Positions 32,944-42,795 are shown, counted from the stretch's first letter. The stretch is 64,000 nucleotides of DNA from Gemmatimonadota bacterium (GCA_028287305.1 JAQBPX010000011.1:124001-188000), one strand, 5' to 3'. Numbers and translations are program-made. Notes: generated from the sequence alone by a model not told the origin.

Positions 32944-33423
32944 ATGGCAAAGAACACCCCCTACCGCTCGCTCGGCCCCGAGGGCCGCACTGCGCTGCTC
33001 ACTGCGGCAATGAAGAAGAGCAAGGAGCTCCGCGCGATCTTCATCCAGCGGATGGTCGAGCGCCCCGGTGGCTTTCGCGCGGTCACGCTGCAGTCCTGGC
33101 CCGTCGACAAGCTGGCGAAGGAGATCGTGCGGCTGAACGCCGAGAAGCCACAGGATGAGTTCGACCTCCTGCACTTTCTCTACGTGGATCACGCACCGCA
33201 GATCCAGATGGACTTCCTGGATGCAGCAGGCGTCAAGCACGAGAACGGCGCGATCGACGAGTCCCTCGAGATTCCGTACGCCGACGAGGAGGGCGTGAAG
33301 CGCGCCGCCGCCGTGGTGAAGGGCAACCACGAGGAGGACGGCATTCGTTACCTGCGAACACTGGCGAAGTACGCGCCGGCCGCGTGGCCGGGGATCGAGG
33401 AGATTGTGGGTCCCGAGGAGTAA
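32944..33423 (+). CDS. Conserved hypothetical protein
   Basis: 159 residues, soluble, mostly helical and charged. Starts MAKNTPYRSLGPEGRTAL, with a central EFDLLHFLYVDHAPQIQMDF and a C-terminal helix ending AAWPGIEEIVG. No signal peptide or catalytic motif. Convergent with uvrA2, ending 18 bases before it. Not recognised. Confidence 0.6.
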   Translation: MAKNTPYRSLGPEGRTALLTAAMKKSKELRAIFIQRMVERPGGFRAVTLQSWPVDKLAKEIVRLNAEKPQDEFDLLHFLYVDHAPQIQMDFLDAAGVKHENGAIDESLEIPYADEEGVKRAAAVVKGNHEEDGIRYLRTLAKYAPAAWPGIEEIVGPEE

Positions 33424-33441
33424 CGTCACTGCCGGCGGCAC

Positions 33442-35961
33442 TCACGCCGACCGCAGGTACCTCCGCAAATAGGGCGCAGTCCTCGATTCCCTGGCCTTCG
33501 CCACCACCCGTGGCGCCCCTTCGACCACAACCCGCCCGCCCTCCTCGCCCGCGCCGGGGCCGATGTCCATCACCCAGTCCGAGCCGCCCACCACGCGCAT
33601 GTGGTGCTCCACCACCACCACCGTATTCCCCGCCTCGACCAGCCCGTCGAGCTGCGTCACCAGCTTGTCGACGTCGCTCGGATGCAGCCCGGTGGTCGGC
33701 TCGTCCAGCACGTAGAGCGTGGTGCCACGCTGCACGCGCTGCAGCTCCGTGGCCAGCTTGATGCGCTGCGCCTCGCCGCCCGACAGCTCCGTGGCCGCCT
33801 GGCCCAGCCGGATGTAGCCAAGCCCCACCTCGCGCAGCACGCCGAGCGCGCGATGCACCTGTGGCTCCTCATCGAAGAACTCGTACGCCGCATCCACCGT
33901 CATGCCGAGTACCTCGGCGATGTTCTTCTCCTTGTACGTGACCTCGAGCGTCTTCGCGTTGTAGCGCGTGCCGCCGCACACCGAGCACGGCGCATACACG
34001 CTCGCGAGGAACAGCAGCTCGACGCAGACGAATCCCTCGCCTTCGCAATTCTCGCAGCGACCCTTGGCGACGTTGAAGGAGAAGCGCCCCGCATCGTACT
34101 TGCGCTGCTTCGCGAGCTTCGTGGCCGCGAACAGCTTGCGCACGTAGTCGAACAATCCCGTGTACGTCGCGAGGTTCGAGCGCGGCGTGCGTCCGATCGG
34201 CTTCTGGTCCACGCGCACCAGCCGCGTGATGTGCTCCATGCCGCCGGTGATCCGGCCTCCGATTGGCGCCACGCTCACGCGCTCGAGCACCTCGCCTTCC
34301 TCGTCATCCACCGGCGCCGCGTGCCCGAGCGCCTCCGAGACGAGCTCCACCAGCACCTGGCTCACGAGGCTCGACTTTCCCGAGCCGCTCACCCCGGTCA
34401 CGGTGGTGAACACGCCAAGCGGAATGCTCACGTCGAGCTCGTGCAGGTTATTCCGCGTCACTCCCTCGAGCGATAGCCAGCCCTTGGGCGCGCGCACCTC
34501 GCGCTCAGGCGGGCCTTCCTCGTCGAACAGGTACTCGCGCGTCTTCGACGCCTTGACCTTCGCGAGCCCGGCCGGCGGCCCACTGTACAGGATGCGACCC
34601 CCATGCTCACCGGCCAGTGGGCCCACATCCACGATCCAGTCGGCGCGCTTCACCACGTCGAGGTCGTGCTCCACCACGAACAGCGAATTGCCCGAGCCCT
34701 TCAGCTGGTCGAGCGCCACCAGCAATGACTCGGTATCAGCCGGGTGCAGTCCCGCGCTCGGCTCATCGAGCACGTAGACCACGCCGAACAGGTTCGACCG
34801 CACCTGCGTTGCCAGTCGCAGTCGCTGCAATTCTCCCGGAGACAGCGTGGGCGTGCTGCGCTCGAGTGAGAGGTAGCCAAGCCCGAGGTTCAGCAGCACG
34901 TCGATGCGCGCGACGAGGTCCGTCGCAATCCGTTCCGACACCACCGCCTTCTCCGGGCGCTCCACCGCTACCTGTCGCTGCTGCGCGGCCGTACCTGCCG
35001 CGTAGGGTCGCAGGAGCTCGGCAAGCTTCGTCATCGGCAGGCGCGAGATGTCGGCGATGTCGAAGCCCCCGAACTTCACCGACAGCGACTCGGGACGCAG
35101 CCGCTTGCCGTGGCACACCGGGCAGTCGCTGGCGATCATGAACTCGCTCACGCGCCGCTTCATCATCGCGCTCTGCGAGTTGGAGAAGGTCTGCAGCACG
35201 TACTTCTTCGCGCCGGTGAACGTGCCCATGTAGCTCGGCTCCTCCTTTCGCTTGAGCGCGCGCTTCACCTCGGCCGGCTCGTAACCCGCGTACACCGGCA
35301 CAGTCGGCTGCTCGTCGGTGAAGAGGATCCAGTCGCGCACCTTCTTCGGCATGTCGCGCCACGGCGTGTCCACGTCGTGGCCGAGCGTCACGAGGATGTC
35401 GCGCAGGTTCTGGCCCTGCCATGCGGATGGCCACGCGGCTACCGCGCGCTCGCGGATGGTGAGCGATGGATCCGGCACCATGGACTTCTCCGTCACCTCG
35501 TACACGCGGCCGAGCCCGTGGCAATTGGGGCACGCGCCCTGCGGCGTGTTCGGCGAGAACTCCTCGGCGTGCAGCTCCTCCTGCCCGCGCGGGTACGTGC
35601 CGGCGCGCGAGTAGAGCATGCGCAGCAGGTTGGAGAGCGTCGTCACGCTGCCCACGCTCGAGCGGCTGGTGGGCGACCCGCGCTGCTGCTGCAGGGCGAC
35701 GGCGGGCGGCAAGCCCTCGATGGAGTCTACGTCGGGCACGCCCATCTGGTCGAATAGCCGGCGCGCGTAGGGCGCCACCGACTCCAGGTATCGCCGCTGC
35801 GCCTCGGCGTACAGCGTGCCGAACGCGAGCGACGACTTCCCGGAGCCCGAGACCCCCGTGAACACCACGAGGGCGTCGCGGGGGATCTCGAGGCTCACGT
35901 CCTTCAGGTTGTGCTCGCGCGCCCCGCGCACGTGCACGAAGCCCTTGTCGCTCTCTCTCAT
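33442..35961 (-). CDS. uvrA: UvrA-like ATPase (UvrA2 class)
   Basis: 839 residues, shorter than the roughly 940 of housekeeping UvrA. Two ABC ATPase halves each have Walker A (GVSGSGKSS) and signature ([22 protein letters not shown]), and zinc-binding pairs are seen as [25 protein letters not shown] and CSVCGGTRY. The shorter N-terminal half suits class II UvrA, which lacks the UvrB-binding insert and is linked to drug or damage tolerance in streptomycetes and Deinococcus. No uvrB or uvrC is nearby. ATG 35961 chosen; divergent from the YigZ gene. Confidence 0.88.
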   Translation of the reverse strand: MRESDKGFVHVRGAREHNLKDVSLEIPRDALVVFTGVSGSGKSSLAFGTLYAEAQRRYLESVAPYARRLFDQMGVPDVDSIEGLPPAVALQQQRGSPTSRSSVGSVTTLSNLLRMLYSRAGTYPRGQEELHAEEFSPNTPQGACPNCHGLGRVYEVTEKSMVPDPSLTIRERAVAAWPSAWQGQNLRDILVTLGHDVDTPWRDMPKKVRDWILFTDEQPTVPVYAGYEPAEVKRALKRKEEPSYMGTFTGAKKYVLQTFSNSQSAMMKRRVSEFMIASDCPVCHGKRLRPESLSVKFGGFDIADISRLPMTKLAELLRPYAAGTAAQQRQVAVERPEKAVVSERIATDLVARIDVLLNLGLGYLSLERSTPTLSPGELQRLRLATQVRSNLFGVVYVLDEPSAGLHPADTESLLVALDQLKGSGNSLFVVEHDLDVVKRADWIVDVGPLAGEHGGRILYSGPPAGLAKVKASKTREYLFDEEGPPEREVRAPKGWLSLEGVTRNNLHELDVSIPLGVFTTVTGVSGSGKSSLVSQVLVELVSEALGHAAPVDDEEGEVLERVSVAPIGGRITGGMEHITRLVRVDQKPIGRTPRSNLATYTGLFDYVRKLFAATKLAKQRKYDAGRFSFNVAKGRCENCEGEGFVCVELLFLASVYAPCSVCGGTRYNAKTLEVTYKEKNIAEVLGMTVDAAYEFFDEEPQVHRALGVLREVGLGYIRLGQAATELSGGEAQRIKLATELQRVQRGTTLYVLDEPTTGLHPSDVDKLVTQLDGLVEAGNTVVVVEHHMRVVGGSDWVMDIGPGAGEEGGRVVVEGAPRVVAKARESRTAPYLRRYLRSA

Positions 35962-36027
35962 GGTGCAGTCCGCTGTGATTGCGGACCCCGCTTTTGCGAT
36001 TCCCGCGCCAGTGGCGATCATTCACGC

Positions 36028-36645
36028 ATGACTTCGCTGCGCTACCCCATTCCCGCTGGCCGCCACAGGGCCGAGCTGGTGATCGAGCGAAGCCGTTTTG
36101 TGTGCACCGTGGCGCATGCCGAGAGCGCCGAGTCGGCGCAACTGTTCATCAAGGAGATGAACGCCGAGTTCAGCGACGCGACCCACAATTGCTGGGCGTT
36201 CGTGGCCGGCGCGCCGGGCGACACGAACCGCGTGGGGATGAGCGACGATGGCGAGCCACATGGCACCGCCGGGCGTCCGATGCTCACGGTGCTGCTGCAT
36301 TCTGGGGTGGGGGAGATCGTGGCAGTGGTCACGCGGTACTACGGCGGCACCAAGCTCGGGACTGGCGGGCTGGTCAAGGCGTATGGGGGCGCGGTGCAGC
36401 ATGCGCTGGAGACGATGGAGCGCGGCGAGCGTGTGGATCGTGCGGACGTGCGCATCACGCTCGCGTACTCGGCGGTGTCTGCCATGCAGCGCCTGCTGCC
36501 GCCGCTCGAGGCGGAGGTCCTGTCCGACGCCTTCGCCTCGGACGTCACCTATCACGTGCGACTGCCGCGCGCCAACGTCGCCGAGCTTCAGAGGCTCGTG
36601 GCTGATGCCACGCGCGGTGAGGGTATCGTCCTGCCCCTGTCGTGA
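36028..36645 (+). CDS. yigZ: YigZ/IMPACT family protein
   Basis: 205 residues. [28 protein letters not shown] and [20 protein letters not shown] are the conserved UPF0029/IMPACT N-terminal motifs; a smaller C-terminal domain (about residues 135-205) follows. The family is tied to translation control in eukaryotes; bacterial function is unclear. Cytoplasmic, divergent from uvrA2 and 26 bases before the next gene. Confidence 0.9.
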   Translation: MTSLRYPIPAGRHRAELVIERSRFVCTVAHAESAESAQLFIKEMNAEFSDATHNCWAFVAGAPGDTNRVGMSDDGEPHGTAGRPMLTVLLHSGVGEIVAVVTRYYGGTKLGTGGLVKAYGGAVQHALETMERGERVDRADVRITLAYSAVSAMQRLLPPLEAEVLSDAFASDVTYHVRLPRANVAELQRLVADATRGEGIVLPLS

Positions 36646-36671
36646 GCGACCCTCGCTCGGCATCTTAGCGC

Positions 36672-37145
36672 ATGCCGAGACCAGACAATCCGGGGGTGCG
36701 GTTCCCTCCACCATTCCTGTTCGTCGCTGGCTTGCTGGTCGGATGGGCCCTCGATCGCTACGTGCGCGGCCTTCCGCTGGGCTCGATCTCGCGCGATGGC
36801 GCCGACGCCGTGGGCGGCACGCTCGTGGGAGCGGGGCTCGTGCTGATGGCGTGGGGAATGATCACCTTCCGCCGGGCGAAGACCGCGATCATCCCTATGT
36901 TCCCGGCCACGGGCATCGTGCGCGGCGGCCCCTATCGCTTCACGCGCAACCCGATGTATCTCGGCTTCACCGTAACGTACATCGGCTCGTCGCTCGCGAT
37001 GTACACCGCGTGGCCACTGATCCTCCTGCCGCTGGTGATCTGGCTGCTCCATCGCTTCGTCATCGTGCGGGAGGAAGCCTATCTCTCCCGCGCCTTCGGC
37101 AAGGAGTACGACACCTTTCGAAGCGAAGTGCGACGTTGGCTCTAG
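36672..37145 (+). CDS. Isoprenylcysteine carboxyl methyltransferase family membrane protein
   Basis: 157 residues with about four transmembrane helices. The C-terminal GGPYRFTRNPMYLGFTVTY, HRFVIVREEAYL and FGKEYDTFRSEVRRWL are the SAM-binding and catalytic blocks of the ICMT/PEMT-type integral membrane methyltransferases. Acceptor unknown, perhaps a lipid or quinone. The next gene overlaps its last codons. Confidence 0.88.
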   Translation: MPRPDNPGVRFPPPFLFVAGLLVGWALDRYVRGLPLGSISRDGADAVGGTLVGAGLVLMAWGMITFRRAKTAIIPMFPATGIVRGGPYRFTRNPMYLGFTVTYIGSSLAMYTAWPLILLPLVIWLLHRFVIVREEAYLSRAFGKEYDTFRSEVRRWL

Positions 37146-37633
37146 CTGTCCGAACGCTGGTCGTCGCATTGGTGGTCCTTAGTGCCTGCTCCCGTCCCGT
37201 TCCTTCGCCACTCGACGCGATCGTCACGCGGCTCAGCACCGGAAAGCACGAGGCAGATTGTCATGGCCGCGGCTTTCATGGTGAGCTCCCGCAAGCCGAC
37301 TTCGACTACTGCGAATGGACGGCGCGCACCGGCGAGACGCTCACCGGCAACAAGCTGAAGAGGCAGGTGATCGCGGTGCAGTGGACCCGCCAGGCGGCGG
37401 ATTCGCTCCAGCTTCACACGTTCGTGGACTCCCTGACCGCCGCGCTCGAGCCACAACGCTACTCGGTGTACGTCTGCCCATATCAGGAGTGGGCACGTGG
37501 ACATGGTGGTGGAGCCCGATGGGAGTCATCAACCGAATACATCGTGATGCACTGGTATTTCGGCCAGGGCCATCGCGCGCAGGTAAATGTGTCCTGGATG
37601 CTGCGGCCACAATTTCAATCCGTTCGTTGCTGA
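37136..37633 (+). CDS. Putative lipoprotein, tandem paralogue 1
   Basis: 165 residues from TTG 37136, inside the end of the previous gene. The leader LVVALVVLSAC has a lipobox. The body has paired Cys (ADCHGRGFH, FDYCEWTA, VYVCPYQE) and GETLTGNKLKRQVIAVQW. The same pattern recurs in the next gene, so it is a tandem duplicate. No ATG is available in frame near the leader. Function unknown; probably periplasmic. Confidence 0.65.
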   Translation: MALAVRTLVVALVVLSACSRPVPSPLDAIVTRLSTGKHEADCHGRGFHGELPQADFDYCEWTARTGETLTGNKLKRQVIAVQWTRQAADSLQLHTFVDSLTAALEPQRYSVYVCPYQEWARGHGGGARWESSTEYIVMHWYFGQGHRAQVNVSWMLRPQFQSVRC

Positions 37634-38133
37634 GGCCGACATTTGGGATCCTCGCGGTCCTGGCGCTCGCCGCCTGCCGCCCCCCGCAAACCGCCCTCGA
37701 CACGATGGCGCTGCGCTGGAAGTACGGCACCCACGAGCCCACCTGCGGCGAGCACGGCCGGCACAACGAGACGCCGCAGAAGGGGTTCGAGTACTGCTTC
37801 TGGCCCGCGCACCTCGACGAGACGCTGATCGGCAACAAGGCAGAGGGACAGCTCGTCTCGCTCCAGCTGCGACGCACGGTAGAGGACACCTTCGCCGCGT
37901 TCGCGCTCACCGACTCTATGTCGCGCGAGCTTGCGAAGCGCGGCCACGCGGTGAGGCCCTGCGCGCGTACAGAAGTCGAAGGCGGCAGCACGGCGGGCTT
38001 CCGATGGGAATCCGACTCCACCGTCGTGGAGCTCCACTGGGTGTTCTACGAGTACCACTGGACCATCGTGAACGTCGTCGCCGTGCTCAAGCCCAGCAGC
38101 GTGAGTGGGCTCGGCTGTCCCCAGGGAAGGTGA
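37627..38133 (+). CDS. Putative lipoprotein, tandem paralogue 2
   Basis: 168 residues from TTG 37627, overlapping the first copy's end by 7 bases. The leader ILAVLALAAC has a lipobox. CGEHGRHNETPQKGFEYCFW, DETLIGNKAEGQLVSLQL and VVELHWVFYEYHWTIVNV parallel the previous protein. TTG starts in both copies suggest low or coupled expression. No named family. It converges on the sensor kinase gene 15 bases away. Confidence 0.65.
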   Translation: MLRPTFGILAVLALAACRPPQTALDTMALRWKYGTHEPTCGEHGRHNETPQKGFEYCFWPAHLDETLIGNKAEGQLVSLQLRRTVEDTFAAFALTDSMSRELAKRGHAVRPCARTEVEGGSTAGFRWESDSTVVELHWVFYEYHWTIVNVVAVLKPSSVSGLGCPQGR

Positions 38134-38148
38134 GCGGCAGCGCGACCC

Positions 38149-39789
38149 TCAATCCAGCAGCCGCGGCAGGGAGAGGGTGAACACCGAGCCCTCCGCCACC
38201 TCGCTGCGCGCGGTAATGTCGCCGCCCATCCGGCGCGCCAGGTCGCGGCTGATCGCCAGGCCGAGCCCCGTGCCCTCGGTGACCGAGGTCAGCGACCGGT
38301 GCACCTGCACGAACGGATCGAACACCTCGTGCAGCCGCCCGGGCGGGATCCCGATGCCCGTGTCATGCACGCTCACCGACACAGTGCATTCGTCGGCCGA
38401 GCACTCCACCCACACCCGACCCTCGCGGGGAGTGAACTTGGCGGCATTCGAGAGGAGGTTGAGCAGTGCCTGCCTCACGCGCTCGGGGTCGCCGATTGCC
38501 ACGATGCTGCGGTCGTCGCACGCGGCCGAGTACTGGATGCGCTTTTCGTGCAGTTGCGGCGCGACCAGCGTCTCGAGCGAGTCCAGCAGGGTGTGCATGG
38601 TCACCGGCACCGCATGCAGCTCGAGCTTGCCCGCTTCCAGTCTCGCGTAGTTCAGTATCTCGTTGATGAGGCCGAGCAGGTGTCGCTGGTTGCGCGTGAT
38701 GCGTTCGAGGTGCTGCACCTGCAACTCCGACACGGGACCCTGCACGCCCATCGCGAGCAGCTCGGCATATCCGCCGATGGCGTTCAGCGGCGTGCGTAGC
38801 TCATGGCTCATGGCGGCCAGGAATTCTCCCTTCGCGCGATTCGCCTCCTCGGCGGACGCCCGCGCCACGCGCTCCGCCTCGAACGCCATCGCGCGGTCGA
38901 GCGACTGGGCGCACTGCAGGCCGATGGTGCGCATCACGGCGCGCTCCTCGATGCTCATGGTGCGCGCGTTGGCCCATCCGATGCTGATCAGCCCGCGCAC
39001 CTGGGCCTCGCGCACGATCGGCACCAGCGCCAGCGCAACGGTGCCCACGCGATCCAGCACCGGTGCATGGAGTGGAAACTGCCGCAGCGTGTCCTCGCGC
39101 GACTCCAGGTACACCGGCTCCCTGGTGTTCACCACGTGCAGGCTCGGCGTGCTGCGGTCGAGCGTGTAGGTGAGCCACTCCGCGATCCCGGCCTCGTCGA
39201 AGCCGAAGGCGTCGATCGCGCGAACAGTGTTGCGGTCGTCCTCGAGGATCATGACGCGACCGCGATCCGCCCCGAACGCATCGCGCAGCGTCTCGAGCAC
39301 CGCGTGCGAGATCTCCGCGGGGGTGGACGCCGCGGCAAGCTCGATGGCAAGGTCGTGCAGGTGATGCGTGAAGCGCGCCGATTGTTCCGCCTCGGCGCGG
39401 GAGCGCAGCTCGAGCTCCGCGACGCGCCGATGCGCCAGCCACTCCGCGGTGATGTTCTGCGCCATCACCACCAGCCGATCGTCGCCCGCGGGGTACGCGC
39501 GTCCGCGCAGGCGCAGGTTGTCCTCGTAGGTTTCCTCCCACGACGTCTCGATGCGCTCGCGCATCGCCCGCCGGGACTCGGCCATCCCCACCGTTCCCTC
39601 GAGAAAGGGCAGGACGTCCGTCACCACCTTGCCCACTGCGTCATCGGGGTCGATGCCGACCGCGCGCATGGCTGCGCGATTGGCCGCGTTGTGATAGAGG
39701 ATCCGGAAGTCCCGGTCGTACAGGATGTAGATGTCGCTGACGGCATCCAGCGCCTGGGCGAGCTCGGAGGGGGACGACTGCGACGTCAT
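38149..39789 (-). CDS. PAS-GAF sensor histidine kinase
   Basis: 546 residues without transmembrane helices, so cytoplasmic. A PAS domain (about residues 10-125), a GAF domain (about 150-300), HisKA with FLAAMSHELRTPLNAIGGYAE (phosphoacceptor His in the H-box), and HATPase with LLNLLSNAAKF (N-box), DTGIGIP (G1) and GTGLGLAI (G2). No response regulator is adjacent; the LuxR-type regulator at 19100 is too far to pair with confidence. The signal is probably a small ligand or redox state. Confidence 0.93.
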   Translation of the reverse strand: MTSQSSPSELAQALDAVSDIYILYDRDFRILYHNAANRAAMRAVGIDPDDAVGKVVTDVLPFLEGTVGMAESRRAMRERIETSWEETYEDNLRLRGRAYPAGDDRLVVMAQNITAEWLAHRRVAELELRSRAEAEQSARFTHHLHDLAIELAAASTPAEISHAVLETLRDAFGADRGRVMILEDDRNTVRAIDAFGFDEAGIAEWLTYTLDRSTPSLHVVNTREPVYLESREDTLRQFPLHAPVLDRVGTVALALVPIVREAQVRGLISIGWANARTMSIEERAVMRTIGLQCAQSLDRAMAFEAERVARASAEEANRAKGEFLAAMSHELRTPLNAIGGYAELLAMGVQGPVSELQVQHLERITRNQRHLLGLINEILNYARLEAGKLELHAVPVTMHTLLDSLETLVAPQLHEKRIQYSAACDDRSIVAIGDPERVRQALLNLLSNAAKFTPREGRVWVECSADECTVSVSVHDTGIGIPPGRLHEVFDPFVQVHRSLTSVTEGTGLGLAISRDLARRMGGDITARSEVAEGSVFTLSLPRLLD

Positions 39790-39805
39790 GAGCGCACTGG
39801 TCGCC

Positions 39806-41689
39806 TCACTTCTTCACGTAAGGAATGGGCGGCGGAAGCTCGTCCGCGAATCGCCACGGCGCCGGCCCCTCGCGCGCGAACGACAGCTTGCGCAGTCGCG
39901 CGCGGATCATCGCGATCGGCATCGCGCCGCCCTCGAGCACCGCGTCATGATACTGGCGGTCCGTCATCTTGCCAGCGTCCACCAGCTCATGGTGCAGCGC
40001 GCGCAGCTCGAGCCCGCCGAGCATGTAGCCACTCTGGTAGAGGGGCGAATAGGCGCCGCTGAAGGAGCGTCGCACTTCGCCCTCGGCGTTCGCGCGCTCG
40101 AAGTTCACCGTGTCCACCAGGAACTGCACCGCCTGCTCCGGCGTCATCTTGCCGAGGTGGAAGTTGAGCGAGAAGATGATTCGCGCGCTGCGGTGCATGC
40201 GCCAGAAGAGCGCGCCCACGCGATCCTCCGGCGTGGCCTGGAAGCCGTGGTCGTAGAGGAACATCTCCCAGTAGAGCGACTGCCCCTCGTTCCAGAAGGG
40301 CGTGCCGAAGATGCGGCGGTGCTGGTTGTAGCGCGCCTGCATGAACTGCTGGAGGTGATGCCCGGGATTCAGCTCATGGAAGACGACCGCGCGTGAGAAG
40401 TGCGGGTTGTTCCCGCGCAGGCTCATGAGCTTGTCCTCGTCCGTCATGTCGGCGGTGGGATACGCGACCAGGATCGACTCGCCGCCGAGGAAGAAGGGGC
40501 TCGCCTTCTGGTCGTCGGCGCTGAGCATCTCCATGCGCCAGTCTTCCTTCGCGAGTGGCGGGATGGTCACCCAGTCGTGCGCGTCGAAGTATCCCTCGGC
40601 CTCGCGCGCGAGCTGGCGGATGAGCTCCGTCTGCTTGCCCGGCTCGACGTAGCTCTCCTTCACCTTCTCCATCGCGGCCTTCCAGTCGTCGCCGAAGCCC
40701 ATCTCGCGCGCTGCCTTCTTCATCTCGCTGAGCGAGAACGCGTACTCGTGCTGGGCGATCGCGATGAGCTCCTCGGGCGTGTAGGGAATCATCTCGTGCT
40801 CGAGGTCGGCCTTGAGGCCGTCGGCGCCAATCGGGTCGCCGATGATGGGAGCGTCGTTGGGACTGGGGCGCGCGGCGTTGAGCTGCGCGGCGGTGAAGCC
40901 GGCGACGCGCTCGCGCAGCGTGCGGGCGTAGCGAGTGAGTGAGGAGTCGAGGCGCGCATAGGGCGACTTCACCCACCAGCTGAACATCGGGTCGTAGCCG
41001 TCGTAGTAGCGGTACCAGCGCTGGAGCTGGTTCTTGACGGCGTCGATGTTGAGGGCGGCGCGGTTCGCGACCGTCTTCGAGATTTTCGGGGCGCTCGCCT
41101 TTGGGGGCGTGACGCCGGGCTTCATGGTGGCGGTGTCGGGAGTGCCCGTATTGCCCGGGTTGGGGCGAGCGACTGGCGACGGCTCGAACAGCGCGCGCAG
41201 GCTGTCCACCTGCTGCATCACCTGCGCGAGCGTGCGGGCGGAAGCGGTGGGATTCACCGGCGTCATGCTGCGACGCTGGTCCTGCAGGGCGAGCAGGTTG
41301 TCGGCGAAGGGGACGACCGACGCCATCTCGCTGCGCTGCTCCTCACGCCGGTCGAGGAGGGCGACCTGGTACTTGAGGTGCCCCTGGAGCAGCACGTAAT
41401 CCGCCTTGCCCTCCAGGTTGAGCCGGTCGAAATCCACCTCGCGCAGTCGCGCCTGCCACCCCGTGACGAAGTCGCGCTCGCGCTTCCGCTGCAACGGCGA
41501 GTCGTTCACGTCATACCGCCGGTCGATCGAGTTCTGGTCGGCGGTGTAGCGCTCGACCACGGGAGCGAGGTCGCTCTCGGGGCGGGCGACGATGGGTGCG
41601 AGCCTGGGGATGTCGGGAGACTGGGCGCGGGCGAAGGACGGGATTGCGAGCAGGCAGGCGAGCGCGAGGGCGAGGCGGGAGGAGGTCAT
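39806..41689 (-). CDS. DUF885 secreted zinc-peptidase-like protein
   Basis: 627 residues. A signal peptide (LALALACLLAIPSFARAQS) leads into a mostly helical protein with HELNPGHHLQQFMQARY, the HExxPGHH variant of the zinc motif, and EGQSLYWEMFLYDHGF, the third-ligand helix of DUF885 (M1-like gluzincin fold). A Pro/Thr/Lys-rich linker (about residues 175-210) is an insertion. Expected to hydrolyse peptides outside the cytoplasm. Same strand and 16 bases ahead of the sensor kinase. Confidence 0.85.
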   Translation of the reverse strand: MTSSRLALALACLLAIPSFARAQSPDIPRLAPIVARPESDLAPVVERYTADQNSIDRRYDVNDSPLQRKRERDFVTGWQARLREVDFDRLNLEGKADYVLLQGHLKYQVALLDRREEQRSEMASVVPFADNLLALQDQRRSMTPVNPTASARTLAQVMQQVDSLRALFEPSPVARPNPGNTGTPDTATMKPGVTPPKASAPKISKTVANRAALNIDAVKNQLQRWYRYYDGYDPMFSWWVKSPYARLDSSLTRYARTLRERVAGFTAAQLNAARPSPNDAPIIGDPIGADGLKADLEHEMIPYTPEELIAIAQHEYAFSLSEMKKAAREMGFGDDWKAAMEKVKESYVEPGKQTELIRQLAREAEGYFDAHDWVTIPPLAKEDWRMEMLSADDQKASPFFLGGESILVAYPTADMTDEDKLMSLRGNNPHFSRAVVFHELNPGHHLQQFMQARYNQHRRIFGTPFWNEGQSLYWEMFLYDHGFQATPEDRVGALFWRMHRSARIIFSLNFHLGKMTPEQAVQFLVDTVNFERANAEGEVRRSFSGAYSPLYQSGYMLGGLELRALHHELVDAGKMTDRQYHDAVLEGGAMPIAMIRARLRKLSFAREGPAPWRFADELPPPIPYVKK

Positions 41690-41760
41690 GGGGCTAATCT
41701 GGCACTGGGGCCGCGCCTTAGACAGCTTCCATGTACTGGATTTCATCACCCCTGAGATCA

Positions 41761-42222
41761 ATGACCTCGACACGAACGCTGCTTCCCTCCGGCATCCTGG
41801 CCCTCCTCGCGGCGGCATGCATCAATGCGAGCGCGGCACCGAGACAGGAGGGTGCGATCAACGCGGCGCTGGCGCACTACGCGAGCACCGTCCAGCACGG
41901 GCCCGTGGATTCGCTGGTGGCCTGCTATGAGCCCGACGGGACCCTGGAGCTGCCGGGGATGGACGTCATTCGCGGGCGCGAGTCGATCAAGCAATTCCTG
42001 CTGCCGCTTGCGCGGGCTGTCGAGGTGAAGAGCGTAACCCTCACGTCGCAGTCGCTGGCGGTGCATGGCGCGACGGCCGAGCAGTCAGGGGAATTCCGGC
42101 AGGTGGCGGGCCCGCCGAACGGCGCGACGCAGGAGTTCCGTGGGCGATTCCACGCGAGCTGGAAGCGAGGGGACGACCGGCAGTGGAGGATCGCGAGGCT
42201 GGTGATGCAGCCGGACAAGTAG
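41761..42222 (+). CDS. SnoaL/NTF2-like lipoprotein
   Basis: 153 residues from ATG 41761. The leader ILALLAAAC has a lipobox. INAALAHYASTVQHGPVDSLVACYEPDGTLELPG is the NTF2/SnoaL opening, and IARLVMQPD closes the cone fold. Such domains bind small ligands or act as isomerases or cyclases; the pocket cannot be read here. Divergent from DUF885, with a 71-base spacer, and followed by a membrane protein after 14 bases. Confidence 0.75.
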   Translation: MTSTRTLLPSGILALLAAACINASAAPRQEGAINAALAHYASTVQHGPVDSLVACYEPDGTLELPGMDVIRGRESIKQFLLPLARAVEVKSVTLTSQSLAVHGATAEQSGEFRQVAGPPNGATQEFRGRFHASWKRGDDRQWRIARLVMQPDK

Positions 42223-42236
42223 GGGCTCAGGACTCC

Positions 42237-42674
42237 ATGGAAGCGGACGGCGAAGCTTCAGGATCCGGCGCGATAGTCCCGGCGAAGGAGTTCGCGCTGG
42301 CTCCGACGCGCGAGGACTTGGTGGCGTCGGTGGCGGCGTATCGGGCGGATTTCACTCCCGCTCGCTCCCTTCTCGCTGTGGTCCCCCTCCTCGGCGGGTT
42401 GTGCCTCGGCGGTGCGATGATCGCCGTAGGCGGAGCTCTTCACTGGCCGGATTATCTGGCTGTGGTCTTCCTGATTGGCGGGTGGGTCGTCGGAGGAGTA
42501 GCGAGCATTCCCATGCTCCGTTTGGGGCGACGCCGACTCGCGAAGTGGCAGTGGCACTGTCCCCATTGCAACGAGCCAATGATCGGATCTCACGCGAATC
42601 CTCTCGCGCGAGCCGAGATGGCGATTGCGAGTGGGCGTTGCCCGGTGTGTGGGCAGAGGCTCTTCCCGGACTGA
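42237..42674 (+). CDS. Membrane protein with C-terminal zinc ribbon
   Basis: 145 residues. Two transmembrane helices (about residues 44-66 and 72-92) followed by a zinc ribbon: CPHCNEP and, 24 residues later, CPVCGQRLFP. The N-terminus is polar. A small membrane-anchored metal-binding protein of unknown partner. It ends just before a strong bidirectional terminator. Confidence 0.7.
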   Translation: MEADGEASGSGAIVPAKEFALAPTREDLVASVAAYRADFTPARSLLAVVPLLGGLCLGGAMIAVGGALHWPDYLAVVFLIGGWVVGGVASIPMLRLGRRRLAKWQWHCPHCNEPMIGSHANPLARAEMAIASGRCPVCGQRLFPD

Positions 42675-42682
42675 GTGACAAT

Positions 42683-42720
42683 CAAAAGCTCCCCCCGGCC
42701 ACGCCGAGGGGAGCTTTGAT
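42683..42720. terminator. Bidirectional intrinsic terminator
   Basis: AAAGCTCCCC (42685-42694) pairs with GGGGAGCTTT (42708-42717) around a 13-base loop, with A-rich sequence on the left and TTTGAT on the right. It lies between the converging zinc-ribbon gene and the tricorn-like gene and works in either direction, with T-runs on both transcripts. Confidence 0.85.
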
Positions 42721-42730
42721 AAACTCAGGA

Positions 42731-42795
42731 CCAGTCCGCGTCGTCCGCGCAACTCCGCGGCCAAGGCAGTTGCAGTTGCAGTTGCAGTTGCAGTT
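42731..42795. repeat. Element remnant with (GCAGTT)5 microsatellite
   Basis: CCAGTCCGCGTCGTCCGCGC and AACTCCGCGGCC resemble the right half of the palindromic elements at 32776 and 47886. Immediately next to it GCAGTT is repeated five times (42766-42795). It lies just downstream of the tricorn-like gene on the minus strand. Length of the microsatellite could vary between strains. Confidence 0.6.

Noticed and set aside
42766-42795. GCAGTT repeat considered as a CRISPR-like array
   Set aside because: Units are 6 bases with no spacers; it is a microsatellite. No CRISPR array or cas gene is visible in the window.
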